Shown here: in pieces, positions 1 to 11,124 of the stretch
Layout of the letters: every line of letters begins with the position of its first letter
Position numbering within the stretch: the stretch's first letter is position 1
From: Paguma larvata
Taxonomy: Eukaryota; Chordata; Mammalia; Carnivora; Viverridae
NCBI GenBank assembly: GCA_030068075.1
Contig: CM057833.1
Coordinates: 50,221,087-50,285,086, forward strand
DNA: 64,000 nt
Direction of reading: 5' to 3'
Program-made: the position numbers and the translations under genes
The notes under the pieces: model-generated
Database searches by the model: none
Told to the model about the DNA's origin: nothing
Seen by the model: the letters and a program-made list of their open reading frames with translations, nothing else

Positions 1-31
1 CGCTTAACCGACTGAGCCACCCAGGTGCCCC
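1..31 (-). repeat. SINE, full type, cut by window start
   Basis: Only the reversed head remains: ctgagccacccaggtgcccc at 12-31. Confidence 0.8.
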
Positions 32-221
32 TTATTTATTTATTTATATAGAAAGGCAGTATGAGTTGGGGTGGGGGGAGAGGGAAACAGACAGAGAATC
101 TCAAGCAAACTCCACACTCAGCACAGAGCCCGAAGCAGGGCTCAATTCCATGGCCCTGGAATTGGGACCTGAGCTGAATCAAAAGTTGAACACTCAACCA
201 ATTGAACCACCCAGGCATCCC
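32..221 (-). repeat. SINE, full type
   Basis: T-rich tail complement, agagggaaacagacagagaatc body and a diverged head ending at ccaggcatccc. Abuts the preceding copy. Confidence 0.8.
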
Positions 222-750
222 AGTTTCTTGAGTTTTGAAACAGACATTTTGAAGTTCATGGCAAAAAAAATGCCATGGATTCTGCACTGGCCCAGGGCAG
301 GAGTGTAACATCCTCAGCCCAGCATCCCTATGTCTTGTGTGTTTCTGCACTTACATTCTTAACTGGTGGGGCTAGACGGGGGCCTGGAGGAATGCGTGCA
401 GGATCCCTCTGTTCTCACCTCCTTGAGGAAGGGCCATTGCCATCTGGCTGTGTGTGAGCCACATTCAGGTGGGTCCACACCAGGCATGGATTGGAGCTCA
501 GAACTTTCTGTTGTGTTTCTTCAGTGCCATGGATTTGAAATAGATCCTCCTCACTGTGAGCATCCAGAGTCCCATGAAGGTCTGTGACCAGGAAACACTA
601 GAAGCATCACCCCAGAATTATGGTTAGCCTTATCCCCTGTCACTTCCAAATGGAAGTTAAGTTTCAGAACAAGCAAAGAATTCTATTTTTGGAAGAAATG
701 TGTTACACTCAGAAATGATGAAAACAAAACTTATATTAAAAGGCAAAGAT
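222..750. other. Unassigned intergenic sequence
   Basis: No repeat signature or convincing gene. Short open frames on + are chance readings. Confidence 0.6.
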
Positions 751-940
751 GGGGGTACCTGGGTGGCTCAGTAAGTTGAGTGTCCAACTTCAGCTCAGGT
801 CATGATCTCATGGTTTGTGAGTTAGAGCCCCATGTAGGGGCTCTGGAGCCTGCTTCAGATTCTCTCTTTGCCCTTCCCCCTCTTGAGCTCTGTCTCTCTC
901 TGTCTCTCAAAAATAAATGTAAAAAATTAAAAAAAAAAAA
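751..940 (+). repeat. SINE, full type
   Basis: Head gggtacctgggtggctcag, CT-rich block near 890, A-tail to 940. Confidence 0.88.
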
Positions 941-1307
941 GGCAAAAGTATTGGAGGAAAAAAATAATGCCATGAAAAGGAAGCTTTGTGAAAGAGGCTG
1001 GGCTCTTTTCCTGTTGAAAGCCTATGTACTCAGGGAAAATGTTTATATCATTGACAATTCATTTTGGGACAACAGATAAAGAGTCTCACCTGACCAAACT
1101 ATGTAAAGTTTCCTAACCTTCGGGAGAAGAGAGAAGAAACAACTAGGGTAAAGCTGATTAGGGTATTTGGGGACCTGTACGAAACCAGGCTAATTTCTAG
1201 AGTTGGGAAAAATATCCCTCTTGGATGGGTTTGGGGATTTGACAGCAGAGAAGAATTATGCTTCCTACGAGTAATTTTTGGACCCTTGTGATGCAATCTT
1301 TTATCTA
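941..1307. other. Unassigned intergenic sequence
   Basis: A purine-rich stretch followed by ordinary sequence; nothing recognised. Confidence 0.5.
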
Positions 1308-1630
1308 TTTATTTATTTTTGGTGAGAGCACTTAAGATTTACTCTTAGCAACTTTGTACTATACAGTACAGTATTAACTATAATCCCCATGCTGCAGGTT
1401 AGATCCCCAGCGTGTATTCATCTTGTAACTGAAAGTTTGTATCCTTTATGAACATTTCTCTATTTCATCCCACTTTCCCCCAGTCTTGGCAGCCATTTTA
1501 CTCTGCTTCTATTACTAGCTTGAGTTTTTTAGATTCCACATACATACAAAATCATACAGTATTTGTCTTTCTATCTCTGGTTTATTTCACTTAGCATAAT
1601 GTCCTTTAGTGTGATATCATGATTTATAAT
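1308..1630 (+). repeat. L1 3'-region fragment
   Basis: Contains the familiar L1 text 'atttgtctttctatctctgg' and 'cacttagcataatgtccttt' at about 1561-1608. Confidence 0.65.
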
Positions 1631-2154
1631 AAGAAATATACGTTTTAGGCATGTCTTTTTTTTTATCCCATCCCTCTCTCCATTCCAAACTAGAACATCA
1701 TCTATGGCCTCAGGAAAAGGAAACCATAAGAAACAAAATAAGTTGAATTTTTGACTTTCGAGCACCAAAAACCAAAGACATGGCAAAAAAAAAAAGAGAG
1801 AGAAAACATGTTTGGATGAGTACAGTTATTTCTGGTTCCAGAGAAGATACAAATTTTCTGGACTGGAAGAGAGGGACAGTCCCAGGCAAACTGGGACAGT
1901 TGGTAATCCTAGTTTAGCAGGGAGGTTGTTTTGCTTCCAATTATACTTGATATTTACAAAATAAATTGTGTTGTTAGGATATATTAAGGACCTCTAAGTC
2001 AGTTTTCTACTAATAAAGGTAAGACTTGGCAATATTTCAGTGTTCCCATTATATAGGACATAGGTAGGTAGCTGGAATTTCTCAAAGTTTTAGGGGATGC
2101 TTTCCTCATGCATTACTGACATGAGTTGGCGATAATGTTCAATTGCTTCCATTT
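1631..2154. other. Unassigned intergenic sequence
   Basis: AT-rich; includes an A-rich run near 1781-1806. No gene or repeat recognised. Confidence 0.5.
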
Positions 2155-2375
2155 TTATTTTTTTATTTTTTTAATGTTTATTTATTTTTGAGACAGAGAG
2201 AGACAGAGCATGAGTGGGGGAGGGGCAGAGAGAGAGGGAGACACAGAATGTGAAGCAGGCTCCAGGCTCCGAGCCATCAGCACAGAGCCCGACGCGGGGC
2301 TCGAACTCACAGACCGTGAGATCATGACCTGAGCTGAAGTCGGACACTCAACCGACTGAGCCACCCAGGCGCCCC
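2155..2375 (-). repeat. SINE, full type, low divergence
   Basis: Clean consensus text such as cgacgcggggctcgaactca near 2290; ends ccacccaggcgcccc. Confidence 0.92.
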
Positions 2376-2391
2376 AATTGCTTCCATTTTT

Positions 2392-2572
2392 AAAAAGTTT
2401 ATTTATTTGAGAGAGAGGGAGGGGCAGAGAGAGATGGGGAGAGAATCCCAAGCAGGTTCCACACCATCGGTGCAGAGCCTGACCTGGGGCTCAAACCCAT
2501 GAACTGTGAGATCATGACCTGAGCTGGAATCAAAAGTCAGATGCTTAACCATCTGAGCCACTCAGGTGCCCC
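2392..2572 (-). repeat. SINE, full type
   Basis: Second of four reverse copies in a row; ends ctcaggtgcccc. Confidence 0.85.
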
Positions 2573-2589
2573 ATGCTTCCATTATTTTA

Positions 2590-2702
2590 AAGTTTTAATT
2601 TATTTATTCATTTGAGTGATCTCTACACCCATTGTGGGACTTGAACTCATGGCCTCGAGATCAAGAGTTGTATGCTTTTCCAACTGAGCAGCCAGGTGCC
2701 CC
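2590..2702 (-). repeat. SINE, short type
   Basis: Has 'gatctctacacccattgtgg' near 2618 and ends gcagccaggtgcccc. Confidence 0.75.
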
Positions 2703-2723
2703 AAATTGCTTCTATTTTTGTAT

Positions 2724-2941
2724 TAAAATTTTTTTTAAGTTTATTTATTTTGAGAGAAACAGAGATCATGTGAGCAGGGGAGGGGCAGAGAGAGATGGGG
2801 GAGAGAGAGAATCCCAAGCAAGCTCTGAGCTGTCAGCGCAGAGCCAGACTTGGGGCTTGAACTCACGAGAAACTGTGAGATCATGCCTTGAGCCAAACCT
2901 AAGAGCTGGACACTCAAGCAACTGAGCCACCCAGACACTCC
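2724..2941 (-). repeat. SINE, full type
   Basis: Ends ctgagccacccagacactcc; fourth reverse copy of the cluster. Confidence 0.85.
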
Positions 2942-3084
2942 TAATTTTGCTTTTTAATTTAAAATTATTATTCTAAGCATTTTACATGAATAAGCTGTAT
3001 AAATATGTATATTGTTTTCCATTTTGTTTTCCATAACCCTGTTTATTTGCCACAGGAAATTGGAAATAACTATAATAAGTATAA

Positions 3085-3322
3085 GCACTATGGAGCTGAG
3101 GTTAAGAGCATGGTCTCTAGAGCCAGGCCATCTGGGTTCAAATCCTAGCCTTGCCTCTTACTAGCTGTGTGATATTGGACAGGTTCCATTTCTTCATCTA
3201 CAAAATGGGAATTAAAATAATATCTACCTGTTAAGGTGGTATGAGGATGAAATTAGTTAATACACATAAGGTGCTTATAAGGTGCCTGGCATACATAGTA
3301 GGCATTCAAGAATTATTAGGTG
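3085..3322 (+). repeat. MIR
   Basis: Classic MIR order: 'ctctagagccaggccatctg', 'gggttcaaatcctagc', 'cttactagctgtgtgat', 'ttcttcatctacaaaatggg', then 'ggtgcctggcatacatagta'. Confidence 0.88.
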
Positions 3323-3439
3323 ATTTGCAAGTTCTTTTGCTGTACTAATGAAAACTTGGGTTTATCCATAGTTAATTATTTTTATAATTAAATCTTCAAA
3401 AAGAGTTGGGGAGGTAGGTTAAAATGTTTTCTGAAATGA

Positions 3440-3872
3440 CATTGTTTCTCCCCCACCCCCAAATTCATACGTTGAAGTCCTAACCCCCAATGTGATGTGA
3501 CTGTATTTGGACATAGAGTCTTTAGGAGATTAAATGAGTTAAAGTTAAATGAGGAGATAAGTGTGGGGCACTAATCAAATAGGACTGGTGACCTTGAAAG
3601 AAGAGGAAGAGACAGCAGAGATTCACTCTGTGTCTCCTCCATACACACGTGCACACACACCTGTGGAAAGGTCATTTGAAGACACAGAAGGTAGCTATCT
3701 ACAAGCCAGGAAGAAAGTTTTCACCAGGAACCTCCCTTGCCAGAACTTGATCTGGGACTTCTAGCCTCCAGTGTTGTGAGAAAACAAATTTATGCCGTTT
3801 AAGCTGCCCAGCCCATGATATTTTGTTGTGGCAACTCAGGCAGGCTGACAGATTGTTAATTGATGAGTACTG
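3440..3872 (+). repeat. MaLR-type LTR (MLT1/MST-like)
   Basis: Diagnostic text: 'aaattcatacgttgaagtcc', 'taacccccaatgtgatg', 'acttctagcctccagtgttg', and a tail 'atattttgttgtggcaactc'. Old non-autonomous endogenous-retrovirus LTR; no coding part. Confidence 0.75.
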
Positions 3873-4109
3873 AAGACTGAGGAAAGCCGTTAGAGTTGCA
3901 TTTATTTGCCAAAGACTGGGCACCTTCACCTAAGTTTTCTTACCCCAGCCTGCCCTACACAAAGGTACCTGATGACTGAGCAGAATGATGAAGTAGAAGG
4001 AAGACCCTCTTCATTGGCACAGCCCTGCCCCTCATCAACTGAGTGATTTGGGCCAAGTCTTTTAACCTCTTCATGACGCGGTTTTTTTCTCAGCATAAAA
4101 CAAAGTGTT

Positions 4110-4113
4110 ATAT

Positions 4114-4147
<34 letters not shown>

Positions 4148-4245
4148 TATACACACACATATATATCTGTATATATCTCTATATATTTTTATATCTATAT
4201 CTATATATCTATATCTATATATTTTTTGTATCTATACATATGTTT
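4110..4245. repeat. AT/ATCT-rich microsatellite
   Basis: Long (TA)n, a short (CA)n, then interrupted (TATATC)n. Confidence 0.9.
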
Positions 4246-4559
4246 TCATTTTTATACTGTATATATTTTTTCATATAATTGGGTTGAACTTCATGTTTGA
4301 ATCAATGAGATGACGGGGGAGCAACAGTATGGAGCAGAGACCAAGAAAAGAGAAGACCTAGTAGTTAGAGCCAAAAGCAACTGTCATGAAAATAAGTCCC
4401 TGGGTCTTTTCAGAGACGTTGGGAAAGGCACTGGATTTTCCACGGGAGCCAAAGTAGAAGTTTGAGTCAATTTAGCTAGGTCTTAATAGGCAAGGAGACC
4501 TTGGCCTCCATCTGGGTTATGAAGAGGTTTTAATTAGATGCTCTCAAAATCATCTTCCA
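4246..4559. other. Unassigned intergenic sequence
   Basis: No feature recognised. Confidence 0.5.
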
Positions 4560-4751
4560 GGGGCGGATCAGTCAGTTAAGCATCTGACTTTGGCTCGGGT
4601 CATGACCTCATGGTTCATGAGTTCGAGTCCCATATTGGGCTCTGCTGTCAGCAAAAGAGCCACTTTGGATCCTCTGTCTCCACCCCCTTCTCCCACTCGT
4701 TCTCTCTCTCAAAATAAATAAACTTTAAAAAAAAGACAAAAAATAAATAAG
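4560..4751 (+). repeat. SINE, full type, head truncated
   Basis: Starts within the head (ggggcggatcagtcagttaag), with CT block and A-rich tail. Confidence 0.8.
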
Positions 4752-6429
4752 TCATCTTACGGCTCTTGTGTCCTATAACTTAATGATTGTAGGGGCTGAG
4801 GAAAGGAGCAAAGAGGGAAGATGAGGACTCATTTAATGCTAAAAATGAAATAAAATGTTAGTTGGTTCCCCAATTCCCCTTCATTTCTGCAAAGTATAGG
4901 AGTCTGTCTTCCTTCTTTTGCATGTATTTCACTACCTCAGTATTCATTTTAACTTGATTGGAGTGTCTTGTCCTCAGCATTCCCTGGGATAGCCCTGGCC
5001 CTGTAGACCACAAGGTGCAATGCTGTCCCCTCTCACTTCGTTTCTCATCCATACTTGCAGGGTGAATATTAGATTAGGGCTAGACCTCTCAGATCAACCT
5101 TAAATTCCACTGCTGCCACTCACTACCATGAACCTTTGAACAAGTTACTTAAGCATTCTATTCTACATGCCATTTTATGTTTCAGTCTGCTAGGTAGGGA
5201 TAAGTAAAATACATACATCATATGGTTGTCGAAAGAATTAAATGAGGTAATACTGGCAAACTCCCTCCAAACTGTAAGTACTTTGTTAACAGGGACAATA
5301 TCTTTCTCCTTCTCGTGCTTAGCATTTAGTAAGTGCTCAGTAAATATATTTTGAGTGAATAAAAATGACTCAGCATTGTGTCTGGAACATAGTAGGTGCT
5401 CAAGAAAAGAACAGTATACATATTATCTTCTCTAGTGGTCTTCAGTTGTTTTTGCCTGTCCAGCATCTATTGGCTCATTTTCTAGTATCAAAGTCTCAGT
5501 TTTCCTTTGTGAAAGTTCCCCTCCCTCATTCTCAGTTCTTGCGGTTCTGGTGGGGCTGACCCCATATCTCTGCTCCACAAGTTGGTATGTGGCCCAGCCC
5601 TGGCCCATTTTAGGACAATGAGAGCCAGGCAAGGTCTTTTTCTGGACCTAATTTGAGAGAGAGACTCTTTCTGTCTAGGTTGCCAAGTTGGTAAAAGGTA
5701 AGGCTGAAGCAACTGGTGGCCATCTTGTTCCATTTGGGAAGAATCTGCTCAAAAATAAAGCCAAGAGTAAGAACAGCAGACTTGAGGGGTAAAGGGAAAC
5801 TGATTCCTCATAATATTCTTTAGCATCTAGATCCAGCCAAAAGTCAAACGAGCACAGGTCTCTGTCTTTGAGGAGTCTGTAACAGGGAAGAGAGAGTATG
5901 ATTGAAGAGGGTCAGGCTGCCATGGAAACGCCAAGGCGGGATACCTAGCTAGAACTTCAGTGATGAGAGGTAGGTTGAGGGGAGACTTCTGGGTAGGCAA
6001 GGACATCTAAGGAGAGATACAGTGAGGAGTATGAGTTAGCCAGGCGAATGGGGGTGATGTAAGGGTTGGTACACATCACAGAGGATAGAAAGGAAAAGGA
6101 GTATAAGAAGGAAGAACCGCTCAGAGGCCAAACAGTATGGTGCTTTCAGGGAATTCAGTATGGCCAAAGCATACAAAACACTTTCCCAAACACAATCTCA
6201 TTTAATCCAACATGTTAAATCTTTCACAGCGAAAGGAATATACCAGTTAGAATGTGTTCAGGCAAGAAAATGAACTAATGGCTAATGGTGACATAAGCAA
6301 TGAAGACATTTAATTATCTAGAGGTAGCCAGTCAGGGCTGGTACTGTGACTCAACAATGTCATCAAGTATCTGGACTCTTCCCACCTTTTTGTTTCCCCA
6401 TCCTGAGCTTTTGGTCCTCATGCCTATTA
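4752..6429. other. Mostly unassigned, with MIR-like traces
   Basis: 5080-5290 has a MIR-like order ('gaacaagttacttaagc', 'gaattaaatgaggtaata'). 5820-6070 is purine-rich and resembles an old LINE remnant. No gene seen. Confidence 0.4.
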
Positions 6430-6820
6430 CATTTGGTAGAAAGAATAGAGCCCCCTTGAAGATGTCCATATCTGAGTACTTAGGACCTACGAATGTATTA
6501 AGTTCTATTGCAAAAGGGACTTTGTTGATTCAGTTAAGAATCTTGAGATAGGGAGAGTACCCTGGTTTATCCAGGTGGGACTAATGTAATCACAGCATCC
6601 TTAGGAGAGGAAGGCAGGAGAGTTAGAGTCAGAGAAAGAAATGTGTTGATGGAAGCAGAGGTCTGAGAAACAGATTTGAAGATACTATGCTGCTGGTCTT
6701 GAAGATGGAGCAAGAACTCATGAGCTAAGGATGAAGCCTGGCTTTAAAGCGGGAGAGTTTCTGACCTCCAGAACTGTAATATAATGAATATGGTTTTTAA
6801 AAAATGTTTATTTATCTATT

Positions 6821-6892
<72 letters not shown>

Positions 6893-7130
6893 CACGCACA
6901 AGTGGGGAAGGGGCAGAGAGTGAGGAAGACAGAAAATCCCAAGCAGGCTCTGAGGTGTCAGCACAGAGCCTGATGTGGGGCTCAAACTCAGAAACTGTGA
7001 GATCATGACCTGAGCTGAAGTGAAGAGTCAGATGCTTAACTGACTGAGCCACCCAGGCGCCCTATGAATTTGTTTTTTAAGCCATTAAGTTTGTGGTAAT
7101 TTGGCAATAGAAAATTAATACATCACCCAT
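6430..7130 (+). repeat. MaLR-type LTR interrupted by a SINE
   Basis: Left part has 'gggactttgttgattcagtt', 'atcttgagatagggagag', 'tgggactaatgtaatcac'; right part 'ttaagccattaagtttgtgg' after the SINE. Resembles MLT1. Confidence 0.72.
6795..7063 (-). repeat. SINE, full type, with (GA)n(GT)n tract
   Basis: Splits the LTR. The tail region expanded into GA then GT repeats at about 6824-6891; ends ccacccaggcgccc. Confidence 0.9.
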
Positions 7131-7789
7131 GGTTGTAAGGTGGCTGCCAGAGTTCCAGGCATTACTTTCATATTTAATGCAGGACGAAAGGGTAGGGGAT
7201 AAAAGGGCAGAGCATGGTGCATCTATCCCTTTTGTCAGGAAAGGAAAAACTTTCACAAGCACCTTACTTGCTAACTTCCTCTGCATATATCATTGATCAG
7301 AACTTGAACACAATGGCCACTTCTAGCTGCAAGGGAGGGTAAGAAGATACCTCACTTCCACTCTCATTTGTTTTGTATATGGGTTCAGCATTTACCTGTT
7401 TGGTAGCTCTCTTGTCAGGAGGGAGGCTTCTCTCAGTGAGAGACCATGGTGAGATTGGTGATCACAGTTTGAAAGCTTGGGTAGACTCCTTGGCATAGGA
7501 TAGGTATCTGGGCAAAGGATATGACAATTATAGCTTTTGGTAAAAGTTCCTAAGCCTGCTTTAGTGTACCAGGAGGAGCACACAGCACTGACAACAACAA
7601 AGAGTGACTTTGGCAGGGAGACAAAAGCTAAACACAAACTAAGTTGTCTTCAGCAGAGATCACCCTGTTGGCATTGGCTGGACCATAGGATTCCCTGCTA
7701 GTGCTGGCTGTTGGGTAGAAGTTTTTGGAGTGGAATCTCTACATATGTGAGTGAGGGAACACCATTCTTGATGTCTATCCCCACCTTCT
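7131..7789. other. Unassigned intergenic sequence
   Basis: No repeat or gene recognised. Confidence 0.5.
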
Positions 7790-8065
7790 ACAGATGCATT
7801 CACATGTATGCATAGAGGTATATGTGCAAAGATGGTCATTATATCAATCTTTGTAAAAAAAGAAAAAAGCAGAAACAGTCTAAATGACCATTTGAAGAAA
7901 CCTGCTTAAAAATTTATGCTATATCCATATAATGGAATGCTCTATAGCCGTTTATATGGCTGATGTAGAGTAAATTACATATCTATTAAAGAAATCAAGC
8001 AAGCTCAGAGCAGTGGATAGAATATGCTCCCAGTGTGATGCCTGTTGTCTCTGCAGATGGGAACT
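7790..8065 (+). repeat. L1 fragment
   Basis: Resembles the L1 stretch 'gaaacagtctaaatgaccat' followed by 'tatatccatataatggaatg'. Confidence 0.55.
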
Positions 8066-8129
8066 GAAGTTTTGATAGGAAGGAAGACATATTTTTGCTT
8101 GTTCTGAAAAAAATTTTTTTTTGCCAGAT

Positions 8130-8605
8130 GTATTATTCCAGTTATCCACTGCTATATAACAAATCACCTCAAAACTTAGTGGCTAAACAGCTATTTTATT
8201 TGGTTGTAATTCTCAGGGTCAGCAATTAGAGCAGGGGTCTGCTGGGCAGTTCTGGTCTTCTCATGGTCATGTGGTTGCAGCCCTCTGATGCCTGGACAAG
8301 AGCTGGATGATTTAAGATAAACTCACTTATGTGTCTTGCTACAATTCTGGCTGTCATGAGAAACAACTGTCTCCATCAGGTTAGCCTATGCTTCTTGACA
8401 CAATGTCTCAAAGAGAGCAGGAGCTGTAGCTGCAAGTCTTCTTGAGGCCCAGACTCCCAGAGGGACTCACACAATACTTCCGCTACATTTCATAGTCAAA
8501 GAAAGTCACATGGCCAGCCTCAGTTGGTAGACTGAGGAAGTAGACTCCACCTCTTAGTGGGAGGAGCTGCAAAGAATTTGTGGCCATTTTTAATTTACCA
8601 CATTC
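8130..8605 (-). repeat. Old LTR-like repeat, family not assigned
   Basis: Begins 'ccagttatccactgctatat', 'aaaacttagtggctaaacag' and ends near 'ggaagtagactccacctctt'. Same family as 46740-47338. Confidence 0.5.
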
Positions 8606-8689
8606 ACACATTGCTTTTTCAAATAAAAGGTTACTTAAATAAAATAATGCTATTTGTAATAAATTCAGAGGATTTTAAGAATTGGGTGA

Positions 8690-8850
8690 CACCTTGGATT
8701 ATCTAATATAAAACCCTCTAATTTTATAGGAAGGAAACTGAGGTCAGAAAAGTAACGTATTTTAGATAAAGTAACTCAGTGGTAACATCAGAATTGGAAC
8801 CAGGTCTTCTAAGTTCCAGTCTTGTACTCTTAATTCCACAGTAAGGTTTC
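8690..8850 (-). repeat. Ancient SINE-like remnant
   Basis: Pattern 'ggaaggaaactgaggtcaga' then 'gaattggaaccaggtcttct', common in old mammalian repeats; family uncertain. Confidence 0.4.
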
Positions 8851-8904
8851 ATATTGCCAACAAAGCTTATTAGTGATCTTTGATCAAGAGAATTTGACAA
8901 CATT

Positions 8905-9120
8905 GGGGACACCTGGGTGGCTTAGTTGGTGGAATATCCAACTCTTGGTTTCAGGTCAGGTCATAATTCCAGGGTCGTAGGATTGAGCCCCACATTGAGC
9001 TCCGTACCAAGTGTGGAGCCTGCTTGAGAGATTCTCTCTCTCTCTCTCCCTCTGCCTCTCTCCCCTGCTTGTGTACTCTCTTTCTCTCTAAAATAAAAAA
9101 ATAAAAAATAATAAAAAAAA
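8905..9120 (+). repeat. SINE, full type, older subfamily
   Basis: Head ggggacacctgggtggctta; body 'attgagccccacattgagct', closer to the general carnivore form than the felid copies. Flanked by GAATTTGACAA-like repeats. Confidence 0.85.
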
Positions 9121-9136
9121 GGAACTCGACAACTTT

Positions 9137-9275
9137 AGGGCACCTGGCTGGCTCAGTCAGTGGAGCACAACTCTTGATCTTGGGATTGTGAGCTCAAGCT
9201 CCACGTTGGGTATAGAGATCACTTATAGAATCTTAAAAAACAAACAAACAACAACAGCAAAACCCCAAAACAAAA
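9137..9275 (+). repeat. SINE, short type
   Basis: Head gggcacctggctggctcagt, 'tagagatcacttatagaatc', A/C-rich tail. Inserted beside the previous copy. Confidence 0.82.
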
Positions 9276-9292
9276 AGAGAGAATTTGACAAT

Positions 9293-10144
9293 TTTGTAGC
9301 CCTATTACTCTTGTAGTTAAGAGTGTTAAAGGTTGCATCTTAACCAAATGAAAGAAAAGACTAAAGAAAGAATCCCAGCAATTCTGAGAAAAATAAAATG
9401 GGCATTTGAATTATCTAGTTTGTCTAGTCTTAGTCCTTCTTCTTCTTCTTAGTGTTTATTTCTTTTAAGAAACGTAGCCTTGGAGTATCTGTGGAATAAA
9501 TAGTTTACCAAGTCATAAATAACTTGGTCAAAATTGTTTTATAAAATGTTCAAATGGGTCTAGATGATTTTTCCTATTGGGCTATTTTTAAAATAAAATA
9601 TACATTAAGTATATTCATATTGTTTTGTTGGTCCTACTGGGAATTTTGGAGTGCTTTAACAGTTCTGCTTAGTCTTTAATTAATATAATATTGATTATTC
9701 ATTGGCTGGTTAATTAACATTTAAGTTAATACTTTTGGACCTCACAAGTCCAAAGTATTGTGCTGAAAATTGTAAAGAATATAGAAAACAATAGGCATTC
9801 CACTTTCCTAAGAAGCTTAACATCTAGTTACAGGCAAATGTGTATATAACGGTACACGGAGAAATGAATTAAAAGCTATCAGGGAGGTACTAGCAAAGTG
9901 GAGTGAAAGTATAGAAGAATGATTACAACCATGCCACCTGGGCAGAGTAGGTAACACTTTATCATTATCTGTGGCAGAAAGGAAGAAGAATCAGAAGAGA
10001 TTTCTTCCATATTAGAAGTATTTAGCAGGATTTCCTCACAGAAAGTTGAAGTTGGGGGATTTAAATGGCTTAAATGCCTAGGCTATATGTCTGGGCTATT
10101 GGGAACCCTCAGGACAGATAGTCATTTTCCCCCAAAGGGTGTTT
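9293..10144. other. Unassigned intergenic sequence
   Basis: AT-rich; a short (CTT)n near 9438. Nothing recognised. Confidence 0.5.
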
Positions 10145-10364
10145 TTAATTTTTTTTTTATGTTTTTATTTATTTTTGAGAGCAGGAGAAACAAAGCATGA
10201 GTAGGGGAGAGCCAGAGAGAGAGAGGGAGACACAGAACCTGAAGCAGGCTCCAGGCTCTGAGCCGGCAGCACAGAGCCCGACACAGGGCTCGAACTCACA
10301 GACTGTGAGATCATGACCTGAGCTGAAGTCAGGCACTTAACCGACTGAGCCACCCAGGTGTCCC
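10145..10364 (-). repeat. SINE, full type
   Basis: Carries the variant 'gagagcaggagaaacaaagc'; ends ccacccaggtgtccc. Confidence 0.88.
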
Positions 10365-10715
10365 TGAAGGGGTTTTTTTGGTACATTAAGTTCTGAATTG
10401 AAGAATCCCTTTAATTATTACTATCCATGGATATCTGGATTAGTTGGACTCTACCAAACAATTAAGATCAAAGTTCTGTTCTTGCCAAGTAAGCAACAGC
10501 ACATAAGTAGCCATTCTAACAGCAATTATCCTTTTACAGATTTGCTTCTTTTTGGGTTTGCTAACACCCCAACTCAGAGATTATAAACTCTGATGAAGAG
10601 AGAGAGATACAGGGAGATAATTTCTTAATTTATATATCTTTAATTTTTAAGTTAAAGATTTTATTTCATGTTCATTCATTGACATTTTCTTTTATGTTCA
10701 AAGATCATCTAAATA
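10365..10715. other. Unassigned intergenic sequence
   Basis: Nothing recognised. Confidence 0.5.
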
Positions 10716-10901
10716 GGGGTGCCTGGGTGGCTCAGGCAGTTAAGCATCTGACTCTTGATTTCAGCTCAGGTCATGATATCATGGTTTTGTGAGTTCAAGC
10801 TCGTGTCCACCTCTGCTCTGACAGCGTAGATTCTCTTTCCCTCCCTTCCTGCCCGTCCCCTGCTCACGCTCTGCCTCTCTCAAAAATAAATGAACATTTT
10901 A
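10716..10901 (+). repeat. SINE, full type
   Basis: Head ggggtgcctgggtggctcag; tail caaaaataaatgaacatttt. Confidence 0.9.
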
Positions 10902-10902
10902 T

Positions 10903-11124
10903 GGGGCGCCTGGGTGGCTCAGTCGGTTAAGCGGGCGACTTCAGCTCAGGTCATGATCTCACGGTCTGTGAGTTCAAGCCCCGCATCGGGCTCTGTGCTG
11001 ACAGCTCCGAGCCTGGATCCTGCTTTGGATTCTGTGTCTGCCTCTCTCTCTGCCCTTCCCTTGCTCACGCTCTGTCTCTTGAAAATAAATAAACGCTAAA
11101 AAAATAAATAAATAAATAAATAAA
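10903..11124 (+). repeat. SINE, full type, low divergence, with (AAAT)n tail
   Basis: Near-consensus head ggggcgcctgggtggctcag; tail expanded to (AAAT)n at about 11100-11125. Tandem with the copy before it. Confidence 0.93.

Noticed and set aside
4110..4245. Possible CRISPR-like or regular repeat array
   Set aside because: Simple AT-type microsatellite without spacers; mammalian context.
10165..10386. Recurring reverse or forward peptides such as MAQSVKRPTSAQVMISRSV across many places
   Set aside because: They are translations of the SINE body in one frame, repeated at every full-type copy, not a protein family.
10903..10975. Possible tRNA genes
   Set aside because: The tRNA-like heads belong to SINEs with A-tails and CT blocks; no intact cloverleaf gene seen.
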